Shown: piece by piece, positions 16,252 to 24,530 of the stretch
Layout of the letters: every line of letters begins with the position of its first letter
Position numbering within the stretch: position 1 is the stretch's first letter
Made by a program: the position numbers and the translations under genes
Source: Meiothermus cerbereus DSM 11376
GTDB lineage: Bacteria; Deinococcota; Deinococci; Deinococcales; Thermaceae
NCBI RefSeq assembly: GCF_000620065.1
Contig: NZ_KK211062.1
Coordinates: forward strand, 1-64,000
Direction of reading: 5' to 3'
Length of the DNA stretch: 64,000 nt
The notes under the pieces: generated by a model
What the model was told of the DNA's origin: nothing
Databases searched by the model: none
What the model saw: only the letters and a program-made list of their open reading frames with translations

Positions 16252-17364
16252 ATGAAAATCGAAGCAGCCGACCTCCGCCTGATCTCGCTACCACTCAAGT
16301 TTCGCTTCGAGACCTCCTTTGGGGTGCAGACCATGCGCCACCTTATCGTCCTGACGCTCTACGGCGAGGGCCTCGAGGGCTACGCCGAGACCGTGATGGA
16401 GTTCACACCCCACTACCGCGAGGAGACCATCCCAGGGGCCTGGGCGCTGTTGGAAGAGCTGCTGCTTCCCAAAGTGCTGGGCAAAGACTTCGCCAACCCC
16501 GAGCAGCTCTGGGGCGAGATTGCCGGCTTTAGGGGCAACAAGATGACCAAGGCGGCCCTCGAGATGGCCTTCTGGGACCTCTGGTGCAAAAGCCTGGGAC
16601 AGCCCCTCTGGAAGGTGTTGGGCGGTGTGCGAACCGAGATTCCGGTGGGCATCAGCCTGGGGATAGAACCCAGCCTCGAGGCCACTCTCGAGAAGGTGGG
16701 CCGGGGACTGGCGGAAGGTTATAAGCGCATCAAGCTGAAAATAAAGCCCGGCTGGGACGTCAAGGTGGTGATGGCGGTACGCGAAGCCTACCCCGAGGCC
16801 AGCCTCACCGTGGATGCCAACTCGGCCTACAGCCTAAACGATATTGCCACCTTCAAGGCCCTGGACGCCGCCGGGCTGGACTATATCGAGCAGCCCCTGG
16901 CCTTCGACGACATCCTGGACCACGCCAAGTTGCAGGCGGCCATCTCCACCTCCATCTGCTTAGACGAGTCCATCACCTCGCCCGAGGACGCCCGCAAAGC
17001 CCTGGAAATTGGGGCCGGGCGGGTGATTAACCTCAAGCCGGGGCGGGTGGGCGGTATCCTGGCCAGCCGCAAGATTCACGACATCACCCAGAGCTACGGC
17101 CTGCCGGTCTGGATGGGCGGGATGCTGGAGGCCGGCATTGGCCGCGCCGCCAACATCCACGTGGCCACGTTGCCCATGTTCATCAAGCCAGGCGATACCA
17201 GCAGCGCCAGCCGCTACTGGCAGGAGGACATCATCGAGGAGGCCCTCGAGGCCACCAGCGGCCTGATGCCTGTGCCGCAAGGCCCCGGCCTGGGCATCAC
17301 GCTGAAGCGCGACCTGATTCAAAGCCTGACCGAGAAATCGGCCTATGTGACCCCCCGGAGCTAA
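16252..17364 (+). CDS. N-succinylamino acid racemase / o-succinylbenzoate synthase family enzyme
   Basis: An enolase-superfamily protein of 370 residues. The KxK acid/base pair is Lys163/Lys165 (KLKIKPGW), metal ligands are Asp188, Glu213 and Asp238 (DANSAY, IEQPL, LDES), and the second-face lysine is Lys262 (NLKPGRVGG), numbering close to Amycolatopsis NSAR. Family members racemise N-acylated amino acids or make o-succinylbenzoate for menaquinone. A GNAT acetyltransferase of the type paired with NSAR follows 21 bp downstream, which favours the amino-acid route over MenC. ATG at 16252 lies 6 nt after a TAGCAT box. Confidence 0.88.
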   Translation: MKIEAADLRLISLPLKFRFETSFGVQTMRHLIVLTLYGEGLEGYAETVMEFTPHYREETIPGAWALLEELLLPKVLGKDFANPEQLWGEIAGFRGNKMTKAALEMAFWDLWCKSLGQPLWKVLGGVRTEIPVGISLGIEPSLEATLEKVGRGLAEGYKRIKLKIKPGWDVKVVMAVREAYPEASLTVDANSAYSLNDIATFKALDAAGLDYIEQPLAFDDILDHAKLQAAISTSICLDESITSPEDARKALEIGAGRVINLKPGRVGGILASRKIHDITQSYGLPVWMGGMLEAGIGRAANIHVATLPMFIKPGDTSSASRYWQEDIIEEALEATSGLMPVPQGPGLGITLKRDLIQSLTEKSAYVTPRS

Positions 17365-17385
17365 AACGCCCAACGCCCTCGCCTT

Positions 17386-18180
17386 ATGAACGTTGTGATT
17401 CGTGAACTGCACGAACCCGAGGAAATAGCACAAATTCCCCGGCTCGAGCAGGCCATCTGGAACGACCCCAGCGACACCATCCGCCCCGGCACCCTGATGG
17501 CCCTGGTGCATGAGGGAGCTTTGCTGGCAGGGGCCTATGTGCCCGAGCCCAACGCCACCGAGCGCCTGGTGGGCTTCATCTTCGGCTTCCCCACCGACCG
17601 CCCGAGCGAACACCACTCCCACATGGCCGGGGTCTTGCCGGAGTTTCAGGGCAGCCAGATTGGCCTCCTGCTCAAGCGTTACCAGCGCGACTGGGCCTTG
17701 AGCAAGGGCTACCTGCGGGTGGTCTGGACCTTCGACCCGTTGCGGAGCCTCAACGCCCATTTCAACCTTCGCAAGCTGGGGGCTACTTTCAACCGCTATA
17801 TCCCCAACTGCTACGGCACTATGGGCGGCATCAATGCGGGCGCACCTTCCGACCGGGCCTACGCGGTATGGGAGCTCTGCTCCCCCAGGGTTTTTCAGCG
17901 CATCTACGCCCCCGCCCCTGCCTTTGACCCCAGGGGCCTGCCCCAGGCCAACCAGATCGAAAGAGAGGTGCCAGTAGGGCTCGAGCTGAGCCTGACCGAA
18001 AAGCACGTCCTGGTACAGATACCCGAGAACTGGGGCCAGATCTTGCAAACCAACCCGCCCCTGGCCCAGCTTTGGCGCACCCACAGCCGCGAGGTCTTCG
18101 AGCACTACTTCCAGCAGGGCTACCGGGCGGTGGACTTTGTGCGAAACCCCAACCGCTACGTGCTGGAACGGGACGATTGA
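17386..18180 (+). CDS. GNAT-family acyltransferase (COG3375-type)
   Basis: A 264-residue protein of the large predicted acetyltransferase group found beside NSAR genes, where it is thought to succinylate D-amino acids before racemisation. Visible acyl-CoA binding landmarks are GVLPEFQGSQIGLLLKRYQRDWA and the following strand VVWTFDPLRSLNAHFN, which is characteristic of this subfamily. It sits between the racemase and an amidohydrolase on the same strand. Function is inferred from family and context. Confidence 0.8.
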   Translation: MNVVIRELHEPEEIAQIPRLEQAIWNDPSDTIRPGTLMALVHEGALLAGAYVPEPNATERLVGFIFGFPTDRPSEHHSHMAGVLPEFQGSQIGLLLKRYQRDWALSKGYLRVVWTFDPLRSLNAHFNLRKLGATFNRYIPNCYGTMGGINAGAPSDRAYAVWELCSPRVFQRIYAPAPAFDPRGLPQANQIEREVPVGLELSLTEKHVLVQIPENWGQILQTNPPLAQLWRTHSREVFEHYFQQGYRAVDFVRNPNRYVLERDD

Positions 18181-18204
18181 GCCAGACATCATCGGGAGGA
18201 TAAC

Positions 18205-19314
18205 CTGATACTCAAGCCTGAAATCTGGACTGCTGAGGTGGTGTATGCGGGCTTTGGCACGCCCATGCTCGAGGGGGGCCTGGTGGTGGTGGGCCAGCAT
18301 GTAGCGGCAGTGGGTCAACTGGACGAGCTGCAGCAAGCCTATCCTGATACGCCATTGGTGCACAAAGGCAAAGCCCTCACGCCGCCGGTGGTGAACGCCC
18401 ACACCCACCTGGATCTGTCCACGGTTCCGTATTTTCGAGGAAGCTACAGCAGCTTCATCAGGCACGTGATTGACCACGCTTCCGAACGCAACGTAAAGGC
18501 TGCCGAACGAGGCCTGCGTGAGCTTCAGGCGCTCGGTGTAGGCGGCTTTGGCGACATCGTGTACAAGCCCGAGGTGCTCACATGGCTCCTAGAACATAGC
18601 CCACTCCCAGGGGTGCTTTACCTGGAAGTGATCAACCGAAACCCCAGTCAGGCAGATTCGGTGGCGAAAAAAGTCGCCCAGCAGTTATCGGACTGGAGGC
18701 AGCAGAATAGTCAAGTTGGGGTGGGCATTTCGCCCCACACCCCGTACAACGTGAGCGCGGCTCTGCTCAAAAAGCTGGTGGAGATTGCCCGGCTGGAGGG
18801 CTTCCCCCTGCAGATGCACGTGGCCGAAAGCCCCGAGGAGACCGAGCTGATGACCCAGGGCAGCGGGGCGCTACAGGAAGTACCCCTGCAGTATGGCTTT
18901 CCCGCTTATCAGGACTGGCCTGGCCTCACCCCCGTGCGCTATCTGGCCGAACTGGGGGTGCTGGGGCCGCACCTAACCATCGTGCACGGGGTTCAGGTAG
19001 ACGAAGAGGAGGTGCAGATGCTGGCCCAGTCGGGCACCCGCCTGGTTTCCTGCCCCCGAAGCAACGCGGGCCTGGAATGTGGCCGGATGCCTTGGGAACT
19101 GTACCTGAAGCACCGGCTCGAGCCCGCCCTGGGCACCGACTCGCGTAGCAGCAGCCCCGACCTGGACGTGCGAAAAGAGGCGCTTTTGTTGTGGGAACAG
19201 GTAGACCCCCGGGTGCTGGTACGGGCCGCAACCCGCAACGGCTACCGGGTGCTGGGCCTCGAGGCCCCGCGCATCACCCGCGGAACACCAATTTCCCAAG
19301 TACAATCCTGGTAG
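18205..19314 (+). CDS. Metal-dependent amidohydrolase, possible non-ATG start
   Basis: An amidohydrolase of the AtzA/MTA-SAH deaminase group. Metal and catalytic residues are visible as NAHTHLD, PHTPYN, MHVAESPEE, IVHGV and LGTDSRSS. Relatives deaminate purine or pterin rings, including aminodeoxyfutalosine in menaquinone synthesis, so that is a candidate substrate. GTG 18238 is the first standard start, but the expected first beta strand (LKPEIWTAEVVYAGFG) begins earlier, and GGGAGGA (18194-18200) precedes CTG 18205 and ATA 18208. I therefore place the start near 18205. It is the last gene of the racemase cluster. Confidence 0.75.
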   Translation: MILKPEIWTAEVVYAGFGTPMLEGGLVVVGQHVAAVGQLDELQQAYPDTPLVHKGKALTPPVVNAHTHLDLSTVPYFRGSYSSFIRHVIDHASERNVKAAERGLRELQALGVGGFGDIVYKPEVLTWLLEHSPLPGVLYLEVINRNPSQADSVAKKVAQQLSDWRQQNSQVGVGISPHTPYNVSAALLKKLVEIARLEGFPLQMHVAESPEETELMTQGSGALQEVPLQYGFPAYQDWPGLTPVRYLAELGVLGPHLTIVHGVQVDEEEVQMLAQSGTRLVSCPRSNAGLECGRMPWELYLKHRLEPALGTDSRSSSPDLDVRKEALLLWEQVDPRVLVRAATRNGYRVLGLEAPRITRGTPISQVQSW

Positions 19315-19351
19315 CGAGCACGGCGGTTGCAAAACACCGCACAACGACACT

Positions 19352-20683
19352 ATGCAGATTGGTTCACTCATCGTCTATAGCGCGTTCGTCGGGGCTCTGA
19401 CCGGCGTTTTTGCTGCTGGGTTTGTATTCATCTTGCGGCTGATCGAGCGCTACCTGCTGGGTGAAACTCTGGGCTACCTGCCGCCCGGCCTGCCCGGCGA
19501 GGGTGGGCTGTCCCAGGTTTTTCGTGGGCCGACCTTCTGGTGGCTGGCCCTGCTGCTGCCCCTGGCCTTCGCCGCCTCGAGCTACCTGGGTTCGGGCCGA
19601 GGACTGGGCTGGCTTTTAGCGGCGTACCGGGCAGGCCGCCCGGTACGGGCCATTGAGTACTTTCGAGGCATTATCGGTTCGCTGGTTCAGCTCGGAGCGG
19701 GCTCCCCGCTGGGCCGTGAGGGCCCCATGGCCGCCCTGGGTTTGTGGATAGGAAGCGCTCTAGGGCGGCGCATCCCGCTGGGGGAGTCGAGCCGGTTCCT
19801 GCCCTTTGCGGGGATGGCTGCGGGCTTTGCCGCGGCCTTTCATGCACCCATGGCGGGAGCGCTTCTAGCCAGCGAGATCGTCTACCGGGGGCTGGCCCTC
19901 GAGGTCGGCGCCCTGGCCCCCGCGCTGATTGGGGCCCTGGCCGGCTTTACCGTGTATGGGCTTTTTCATGGCTACGGGCCGCTGCTCGAGCTGCCCCCAG
20001 GACCGCTGGAATGGCCCCAGCTCTTGTTTGGCCTGGCCATCGGGCTGGTTTGCGCCGGGGTAGGGACGCTCTGGCTCGAGTCTGAGCGGGTTTTGCAGCG
20101 CTACTTAAGGCGTCTGGGATTCGGCCTGCGCCATGCCCTGTTCGGCTTGGTGCTGGCCGTGGTGTTGCTGCTCATGCCCGAGGCCATCGGCAATGGGCTG
20201 CCCTGGGTACAGCTCGGCACCTCCCCCATCCTGACGCTGCCTTTTTTGGGTGTACTGTTCTTGGTGCAACTGGCCTTGCTGATACTGGGTGGCGGTGTGC
20301 GGGCCTACGGTGGTCGGCTCACCCCGGCCCTGACCCTGGGCGGCCTTAGCGGGCTGATTCTGGCCCAGCTTCTGGGCGAGGTTTTTCCCTCCATTGCCCC
20401 CTCGCCCCAGACCGCCGCGCTGGTGGGTATGGCCTCGCTTCTGGCCGGTATCGCCCGTGCACCCTTTGCCGCAGTGGTGCTGGCAGGCGAAATTGGCGGG
20501 TATAGCCTGTTGCCGCTCACGCTGATTGGCGCATTTGCAGCCTATACCTTTACCAGCCCCCGTGGAAGTTTTGAGGATATGGAGCTCAACCAAGATAAGG
20601 AAGCGCCAGCGGAGCCTCAGCCTGAAAACGCTCCGCAAACTTTACTGAAGCCTCCGCCCCCAGCCTCGAGCGATTCGCCCTGA
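19352..20683 (+). CDS. ClC-family chloride channel or transporter
   Basis: A 443-residue inner-membrane protein with the ClC selectivity segment in a variant form, GAGSPLGREGPMA, and the second GIARAPFAA-type element near residue 370. No C-terminal CBS domains follow; instead there is a polar Pro/Glu tail of about 35 residues. Bacterial members exchange Cl- for H+ or conduct fluoride or chloride. The last 98 bp overlap the 3' end of the PIG-L gene on the other strand. Confidence 0.9.
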   Translation: MQIGSLIVYSAFVGALTGVFAAGFVFILRLIERYLLGETLGYLPPGLPGEGGLSQVFRGPTFWWLALLLPLAFAASSYLGSGRGLGWLLAAYRAGRPVRAIEYFRGIIGSLVQLGAGSPLGREGPMAALGLWIGSALGRRIPLGESSRFLPFAGMAAGFAAAFHAPMAGALLASEIVYRGLALEVGALAPALIGALAGFTVYGLFHGYGPLLELPPGPLEWPQLLFGLAIGLVCAGVGTLWLESERVLQRYLRRLGFGLRHALFGLVLAVVLLLMPEAIGNGLPWVQLGTSPILTLPFLGVLFLVQLALLILGGGVRAYGGRLTPALTLGGLSGLILAQLLGEVFPSIAPSPQTAALVGMASLLAGIARAPFAAVVLAGEIGGYSLLPLTLIGAFAAYTFTSPRGSFEDMELNQDKEAPAEPQPENAPQTLLKPPPPASSDSP

Positions 20684-21251
20684 AGGCCTCCAGGCTGTAC
20701 TCCCACTGGTAAAAGTCGCGGTAAAAACTGAACACCTGTTCGGCCACCGCCTGGCCTTCCTCGCCCACATCCACATACACCGCAGGCCTGGGAATATCGC
20801 TGCGGTAGTAGTGCAGCAGCCGCACGGGCTCGCGGTAGGGCTCCCCCACCAGCTTGGGAATGCGGCAGAACTTGAGCGCCGAGAGGGTGGCCCAGTAGGC
20901 GGCCCGGTGGTCGGGGTGGACATCGTAGGGGTTCCAGGTAAAGACCACATCGGGCTTCCAGGCCGCCATCACCTGGGCGATGGCCAGGGCCTCTTCGCGG
21001 CCTCCGGTCAGGCTCGAGTCGGCAAAGTCGAGAAACTGCGCCTCTGCGCCAATCATCTGGGCCACGGTATGCCCGTGCCCCTCGCGGATACGCGCGACCT
21101 CGTCGGGGGACATCTGGCCAAACTGGCTGGCCAGCTCGCCTCGAGTGAGCCAGAGAATTTTGGCCGCATCGCCTCGCATGACATGCTTGGCCAAGGTACC
21201 GGAAACTCCTATTTCGTCGTCTGGATGAGGGAAGACAGCTAGCAAGCGCAC
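20586..21251 (-). CDS. PIG-L family N-acetylglucosamine deacetylase-like protein
   Basis: A 221-residue zinc hydrolase. The metal motif FPHPDDE lies near the N terminus and the second histidine motif HPDHRA in the middle. Relatives remove acetyl from GlcNAc conjugates; BshB-type enzymes in the bacillithiol pathway are a possibility, since Deinococcota make bacillithiol. GTG at 21251 is preferred: TATACT (minus strand, 21259-21264) lies 7 nt before it, and the conserved strand VRLLAVFPHPDDE starts there. The gene converges on and overlaps the ClC gene by 98 bp. Confidence 0.87.
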   Translation of the reverse strand: MRLLAVFPHPDDEIGVSGTLAKHVMRGDAAKILWLTRGELASQFGQMSPDEVARIREGHGHTVAQMIGAEAQFLDFADSSLTGGREEALAIAQVMAAWKPDVVFTWNPYDVHPDHRAAYWATLSALKFCRIPKLVGEPYREPVRLLHYYRSDIPRPAVYVDVGEEGQAVAEQVFSFYRDFYQWEYSLEAFRANRSRLGAEASVKFAERFQAEAPLALPYLG

Positions 21252-21315
21252 GCACAAGAGTATAACGCCAAAGCTTGACGCTCCTAATACTGCCCTGTAC
21301 ACTCAACGTTGCCCT

Positions 21316-21406
<91 letters not shown>

Positions 21407-21410
21407 GGGA

Positions 21411-21438
21411 AGCCATCCGCCAGCGGATGGCTTTTTTG
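21411..21438 (+). terminator. Terminator of tRNA-Ser
   Basis: A perfect 10-bp stem, AGCCATCCGC and GCGGATGGCT, with a 2-nt loop centre, runs directly into TTTTTTG. It begins 5 nt after the encoded CCA. Confidence 0.92.
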
Positions 21439-21440
21439 TT

Positions 21441-21651
21441 AGGACTTACGCAGTTGAACGTTGACAAAACCATAGGCTGGCTCCTCACTTCAGCCCGTCG
21501 GAATCGTGTTTTATTGACGTTGTGGGCTTCTTGTTTCTGGAATCGTTATACCTTGTAAACGCAGGTACGTTAGGATTCGGGTAAATGCCGTTCTGTACGC
21601 GATTTTATCAATCTTGTTCCCCCCAAATCCTCACTCAAGTGCGTAACTCCT
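21441..21651. mobile_element. MITE-like element with TACGCA-type inverted ends
   Basis: The left end AGGACTTACGCAGTTGA and the complement of the right end AGGAGTTACGCACTTGA match at 15 of 17 positions. The roughly 210-bp interior holds no gene and is less GC-rich than its surroundings. TA flanks the element on both sides, consistent with a TA target duplication. Ends of this kind occur in IS5-related elements, so it is probably a non-autonomous derivative. It inserted between the tRNA terminator and the end of the aminotransferase gene. Confidence 0.75.
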
Positions 21652-21658
21652 ATTTGTT

Positions 21659-22846
21659 TTAGGCCCCCAGGGCCCGGGCCAGGGCCTCCACGTCCTCTAG
21701 GCTGTTGTAGACCTGGGCCGAAATCCGCACCCATAAGCGTCCGCCAAGACTCAGGATGGGGGCTTCAATCCGGTGTTCGTACAACAGGGCGTACTGCAGA
21801 CGCACCGCATCTTCTCGGGTTGTGCCCAAAGCAGCCGGTAGAGGCAGCGTGACCATACAGCCCAGCATAGCCTCGGGGGCCGGAGGTTCAAACCCCCAGC
21901 GGGCGCTGAGCCAGGCCAGGGCCTGCCGTGCTAGATGGTGGTTGTAGGTCTGCATGGCCTCGAGGCCCCATTCTTGCATCAGCGCCAGCGCCGCCGGGGC
22001 CGCCAGAAAGGGCGTGGGGTCTTTGGTGCCGACCCAGTCGAACTCCTGCACAAAGCCCTGCCCCAAACCCCAGGAGATAACGGGCGGATGGAGGCCCTGC
22101 TGCCGCTCGGGAGCGACCCACAAAAAACCGCAGCCTTTGGGGGCCAGGGCCCACTTGTGCAGGTTGCCGGTGTAGTAGTCCACCCCCAGGCGGGGGATAT
22201 CCAGGGGAATGGCCCCCGGCGCATGGGCGCCATCGGCCAGCACCGGCACCCCCGCCGCCCGGCAGCAAGCCGCCATCTCGGCCAGAGGGAGCACCAGGGC
22301 GGTCTCGGAGGTGATGTGGTCGAGGATGGCCAGGCGGGTGCGGGGGGTGAGGGCCTGGGCCAGTCGGTTCAGGTAAAGTGCAGGCTCGGCCACCGGAAAG
22401 GGCAGCTCGAGCGTAACCAAACGGGCCCCCTGGCGCTCGGCCACAAAGGCCGCCGCGTTGCGCACCGCACCGTAGGCCAGGTTGGTGATCAGGATTTCGT
22501 CGCCGGGCTTGAGCTCGAGCGAGCCCAGCACTGCATTGACCCCGGTGGTGGCGTTATCCACAAACACCAGGTCTTGCCCCTGGGCCCCCATAAAACGGGC
22601 TACTGCAGAAGCGGCCTCCCGCAACCGGGGAACAGCCCGGTCGGAGGGGCCCGAGAGGCCGCACAGCTCCCTTAGCAAGAAACGCGCGGGCTGCTGCTCC
22701 ATCTCTTCGCGCAGGGCCTGCTGCACCGCCAGCACCCGCCGGGGGGTGGCCCCCACCGTGCCGTGGTTGAGGTAGACGATGTCGGGCTCCAGGGGCCAGT
22801 GGGCCAACATCCCCCGGCCAAAGCTGGTCAGCACCGATGGGTTCAT
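21659..22846 (-). CDS. Class V aminotransferase (isopenicillin-N epimerase-like)
   Basis: A 395-residue PLP enzyme of the cysteine desulfurase/epimerase fold. The PLP lysine lies in GNLHKWALAPKG, and ADGAHAPG upstream provides the pyridine-binding Asp. N-terminal YLNHGTVGATP is typical of the isopenicillin-N epimerase-like subgroup. The reaction in this organism is unknown. ATG at 22846 is used because the frame upstream overlaps the coding sequence of the preceding gene; the two overlap by 4 bp (ATGA). Confidence 0.83.
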   Translation of the reverse strand: MNPSVLTSFGRGMLAHWPLEPDIVYLNHGTVGATPRRVLAVQQALREEMEQQPARFLLRELCGLSGPSDRAVPRLREAASAVARFMGAQGQDLVFVDNATTGVNAVLGSLELKPGDEILITNLAYGAVRNAAAFVAERQGARLVTLELPFPVAEPALYLNRLAQALTPRTRLAILDHITSETALVLPLAEMAACCRAAGVPVLADGAHAPGAIPLDIPRLGVDYYTGNLHKWALAPKGCGFLWVAPERQQGLHPPVISWGLGQGFVQEFDWVGTKDPTPFLAAPAALALMQEWGLEAMQTYNHHLARQALAWLSARWGFEPPAPEAMLGCMVTLPLPAALGTTREDAVRLQYALLYEHRIEAPILSLGGRLWVRISAQVYNSLEDVEALARALGA

Positions 22847-23334
22847 GGGTCTAAGGCCAGCTCTTCGTAGGGCAGCTTCAGGTAGTCGGCCAGCACCTCC
22901 ACCACCAGCTCGTGGTCTTCGCGCTGGGGCAGCCCCGAGACCGTAATGGCCCCAATGCAGCCCGCCCCCTGCACGAAGATGGGAAAGCTCCCCCCGTGGG
23001 CGGCATACTCGCGAACATCCAGTCCACGTTCCTCGAGGCTGCTCTCCTTCTGTTTGAGCCAAAGCCCCACCGCATAGGAACTGCGGTGAAAGCGCTGCAC
23101 CACGTTGCGCTTGCGCCGAATCCAGTCGGCGTTGTCGGGGGTGGTGCCGGGCATGGCGTAGTAGAACAGGGGCTGGGCAAATAGGCTGATGTCCATGGCA
23201 ATCACGCCGTGAAGGCGCTCGGCGGTCTCTTTGAGCCGCTGCCCCAGCATCCAGGCTATGGCGGGGTCAAAGCGCTCGAAGCGCAGGCGGGCTTCCTGTT
23301 CGGCAATAACCTTCAGATCCTGTTCGACATTCAT
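22843..23334 (-). CDS. UPF0303 / HbpS-GlcG-like heme-degrading domain protein
   Basis: A 163-residue single-domain protein matching the UPF0303 family (YBR137W-like). The middle carries the family's RKRNVVQRFHRSSY and EYAAHGGSFPI segments. Some relatives bind or degrade heme, but function is not settled. It is coupled by 4-bp overlaps at both ends, to the oxidoreductase upstream and the aminotransferase downstream, so the three act as one operon. Confidence 0.8.
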   Translation of the reverse strand: MNVEQDLKVIAEQEARLRFERFDPAIAWMLGQRLKETAERLHGVIAMDISLFAQPLFYYAMPGTTPDNADWIRRKRNVVQRFHRSSYAVGLWLKQKESSLEERGLDVREYAAHGGSFPIFVQGAGCIGAITVSGLPQREDHELVVEVLADYLKLPYEELALDP

Positions 23335-24371
23335 ACCTGACCCTCCAGGGCAATCTCTCGGCGCTCGAGGGCGCTTTTATGGGCAGCATCGAGCAACTCC
23401 ATCAGTCGCACCGCCTGCTCGGGCGGCACCGGGTTGGGCCCTTGGCCCCGAATAGCGTCCCGCACACTCTCGTAGTAACGCCGGTAATCGCCGACCTCGA
23501 CAAAAACAGGCTCCGGGGCCTGCTCGGGCCGGTAGAGCCAAGCCTCGCTTCCCTCGGGCTTCCAGCCTGGCGCACCCGGACGCAGGCCGTCTTTAAGGGC
23601 TTTTTCCTGAGTATCCAGGCCATACTGCACCAGACTGCCCTGGGTTCCGTGGATCACAAAGCGTGGGCTACCCCCCGGCACCAGGGCGCTGGCGTGCAGC
23701 ACCACCCGCAGCCTCGAGTAGCGCAGCAGCACGTGAAAGTAATCGGGGGCCTGGGCCCCCTGCCGCTGCATGCCGATGTCGGCGAAGATGGCCTCTGGCC
23801 AGCCAAAAAGCAGCAGGGCCTGGTCAGCCAGGTGGGGCCCCAGGTCGTACCAGATGCCACTGCCAGGGCCAGCCTGCTCGCGCCAGCGGTTCTGCACCTC
23901 TCGGCGGTAGCGGTCAAAGTGCGACTCGAAGTAGACCACCTCCCCCAGGGTTCCGGCTTCCACAATTTTGCGCAGGGTCAGAAAATCGCCGTCCCAGCGA
24001 CGGTTCTGGAAAACCGAGAGCACCCGTCCCTGGGCTTCGGCCAGTTCAGCCAGGGTGCGGGCCTGGTGGGCATTAAGGGTAAAGGGCTTGTCCACCACCA
24101 CATGCTTGCCTGCTTCCAGGGCACGCCGCGCTAGCTCGAAGTGGGTGGAGTTGGGGGTGGCAATCACCACCAGGTCAATGAGGGGGCTGCTAATGACCTC
24201 CTCGAAAGTAGCGCTCACCCAAACTTCGGGCCAGTCGGCGCGTACTTTTGCGGGCTGACTGCTCTGGATAGTCACCAGGTGCAGGCCTGGCACAGCCTGA
24301 ATCAGCGGTGCATGAAAGACTTTTCCGGCCATGCCGTAGCCAATGAGTGCGACATGAATGGGTAGGGTCAT
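23331..24371 (-). CDS. Gfo/Idh/MocA family oxidoreductase
   Basis: A 346-residue NAD(P)-dependent dehydrogenase. The N-terminal Rossmann motif is GYGMAGKVFHAPLI, and the family's EKP-type motif appears as DKPFTLN with the DLGPHLADQAL histidine in the C-terminal half. The layout resembles YdgJ/YvaA-type inositol or sugar oxidoreductases; the substrate is unknown. First gene of a three-gene operon. GAGG lies just upstream of ATG. Confidence 0.87.
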   Translation of the reverse strand: MTLPIHVALIGYGMAGKVFHAPLIQAVPGLHLVTIQSSQPAKVRADWPEVWVSATFEEVISSPLIDLVVIATPNSTHFELARRALEAGKHVVVDKPFTLNAHQARTLAELAEAQGRVLSVFQNRRWDGDFLTLRKIVEAGTLGEVVYFESHFDRYRREVQNRWREQAGPGSGIWYDLGPHLADQALLLFGWPEAIFADIGMQRQGAQAPDYFHVLLRYSRLRVVLHASALVPGGSPRFVIHGTQGSLVQYGLDTQEKALKDGLRPGAPGWKPEGSEAWLYRPEQAPEPVFVEVGDYRRYYESVRDAIRGQGPNPVPPEQAVRLMELLDAAHKSALERREIALEGQV

Positions 24372-24440
24372 AGCACCTCTTCTACCTGCAAAACCACACG
24401 ATCCATCATTTGCTCTAGCCTAACGCGCTGAGGCCCCAAC

Positions 24441-24470
24441 TTGCCAGCTATATGGGGTAGGCGGTAATGT
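24441..24470 (+). promoter_or_regulatory. Promoter for second oxidoreductase
   Basis: TTGCCA (24441-24446), 18-nt spacer, TAATGT (24465-24470) in the divergent gap. It predicts a leader of about 55 nt, consistent with the Shine-Dalgarno site GAGGT (24522-24526) before GTG 24531. Confidence 0.5.
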
Positions 24471-24530
24471 AGCGGTAGCCAACCAACCAATAGAACACCA
24501 GGTTGAAAGGCATTATCCCGTGAGGTCGCT

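Noticed and set aside
16960-18477. A 505-codon minus-strand frame across the racemase, GNAT and amidohydrolase genes
   Set aside because: The three plus-strand genes have clear catalytic motifs; the antisense product has none and looks compositional.
22847-23062. Extended N terminus of the aminotransferase
   Set aside because: The extension overlaps the UPF0303 gene out of frame and reads as high-GC filler.
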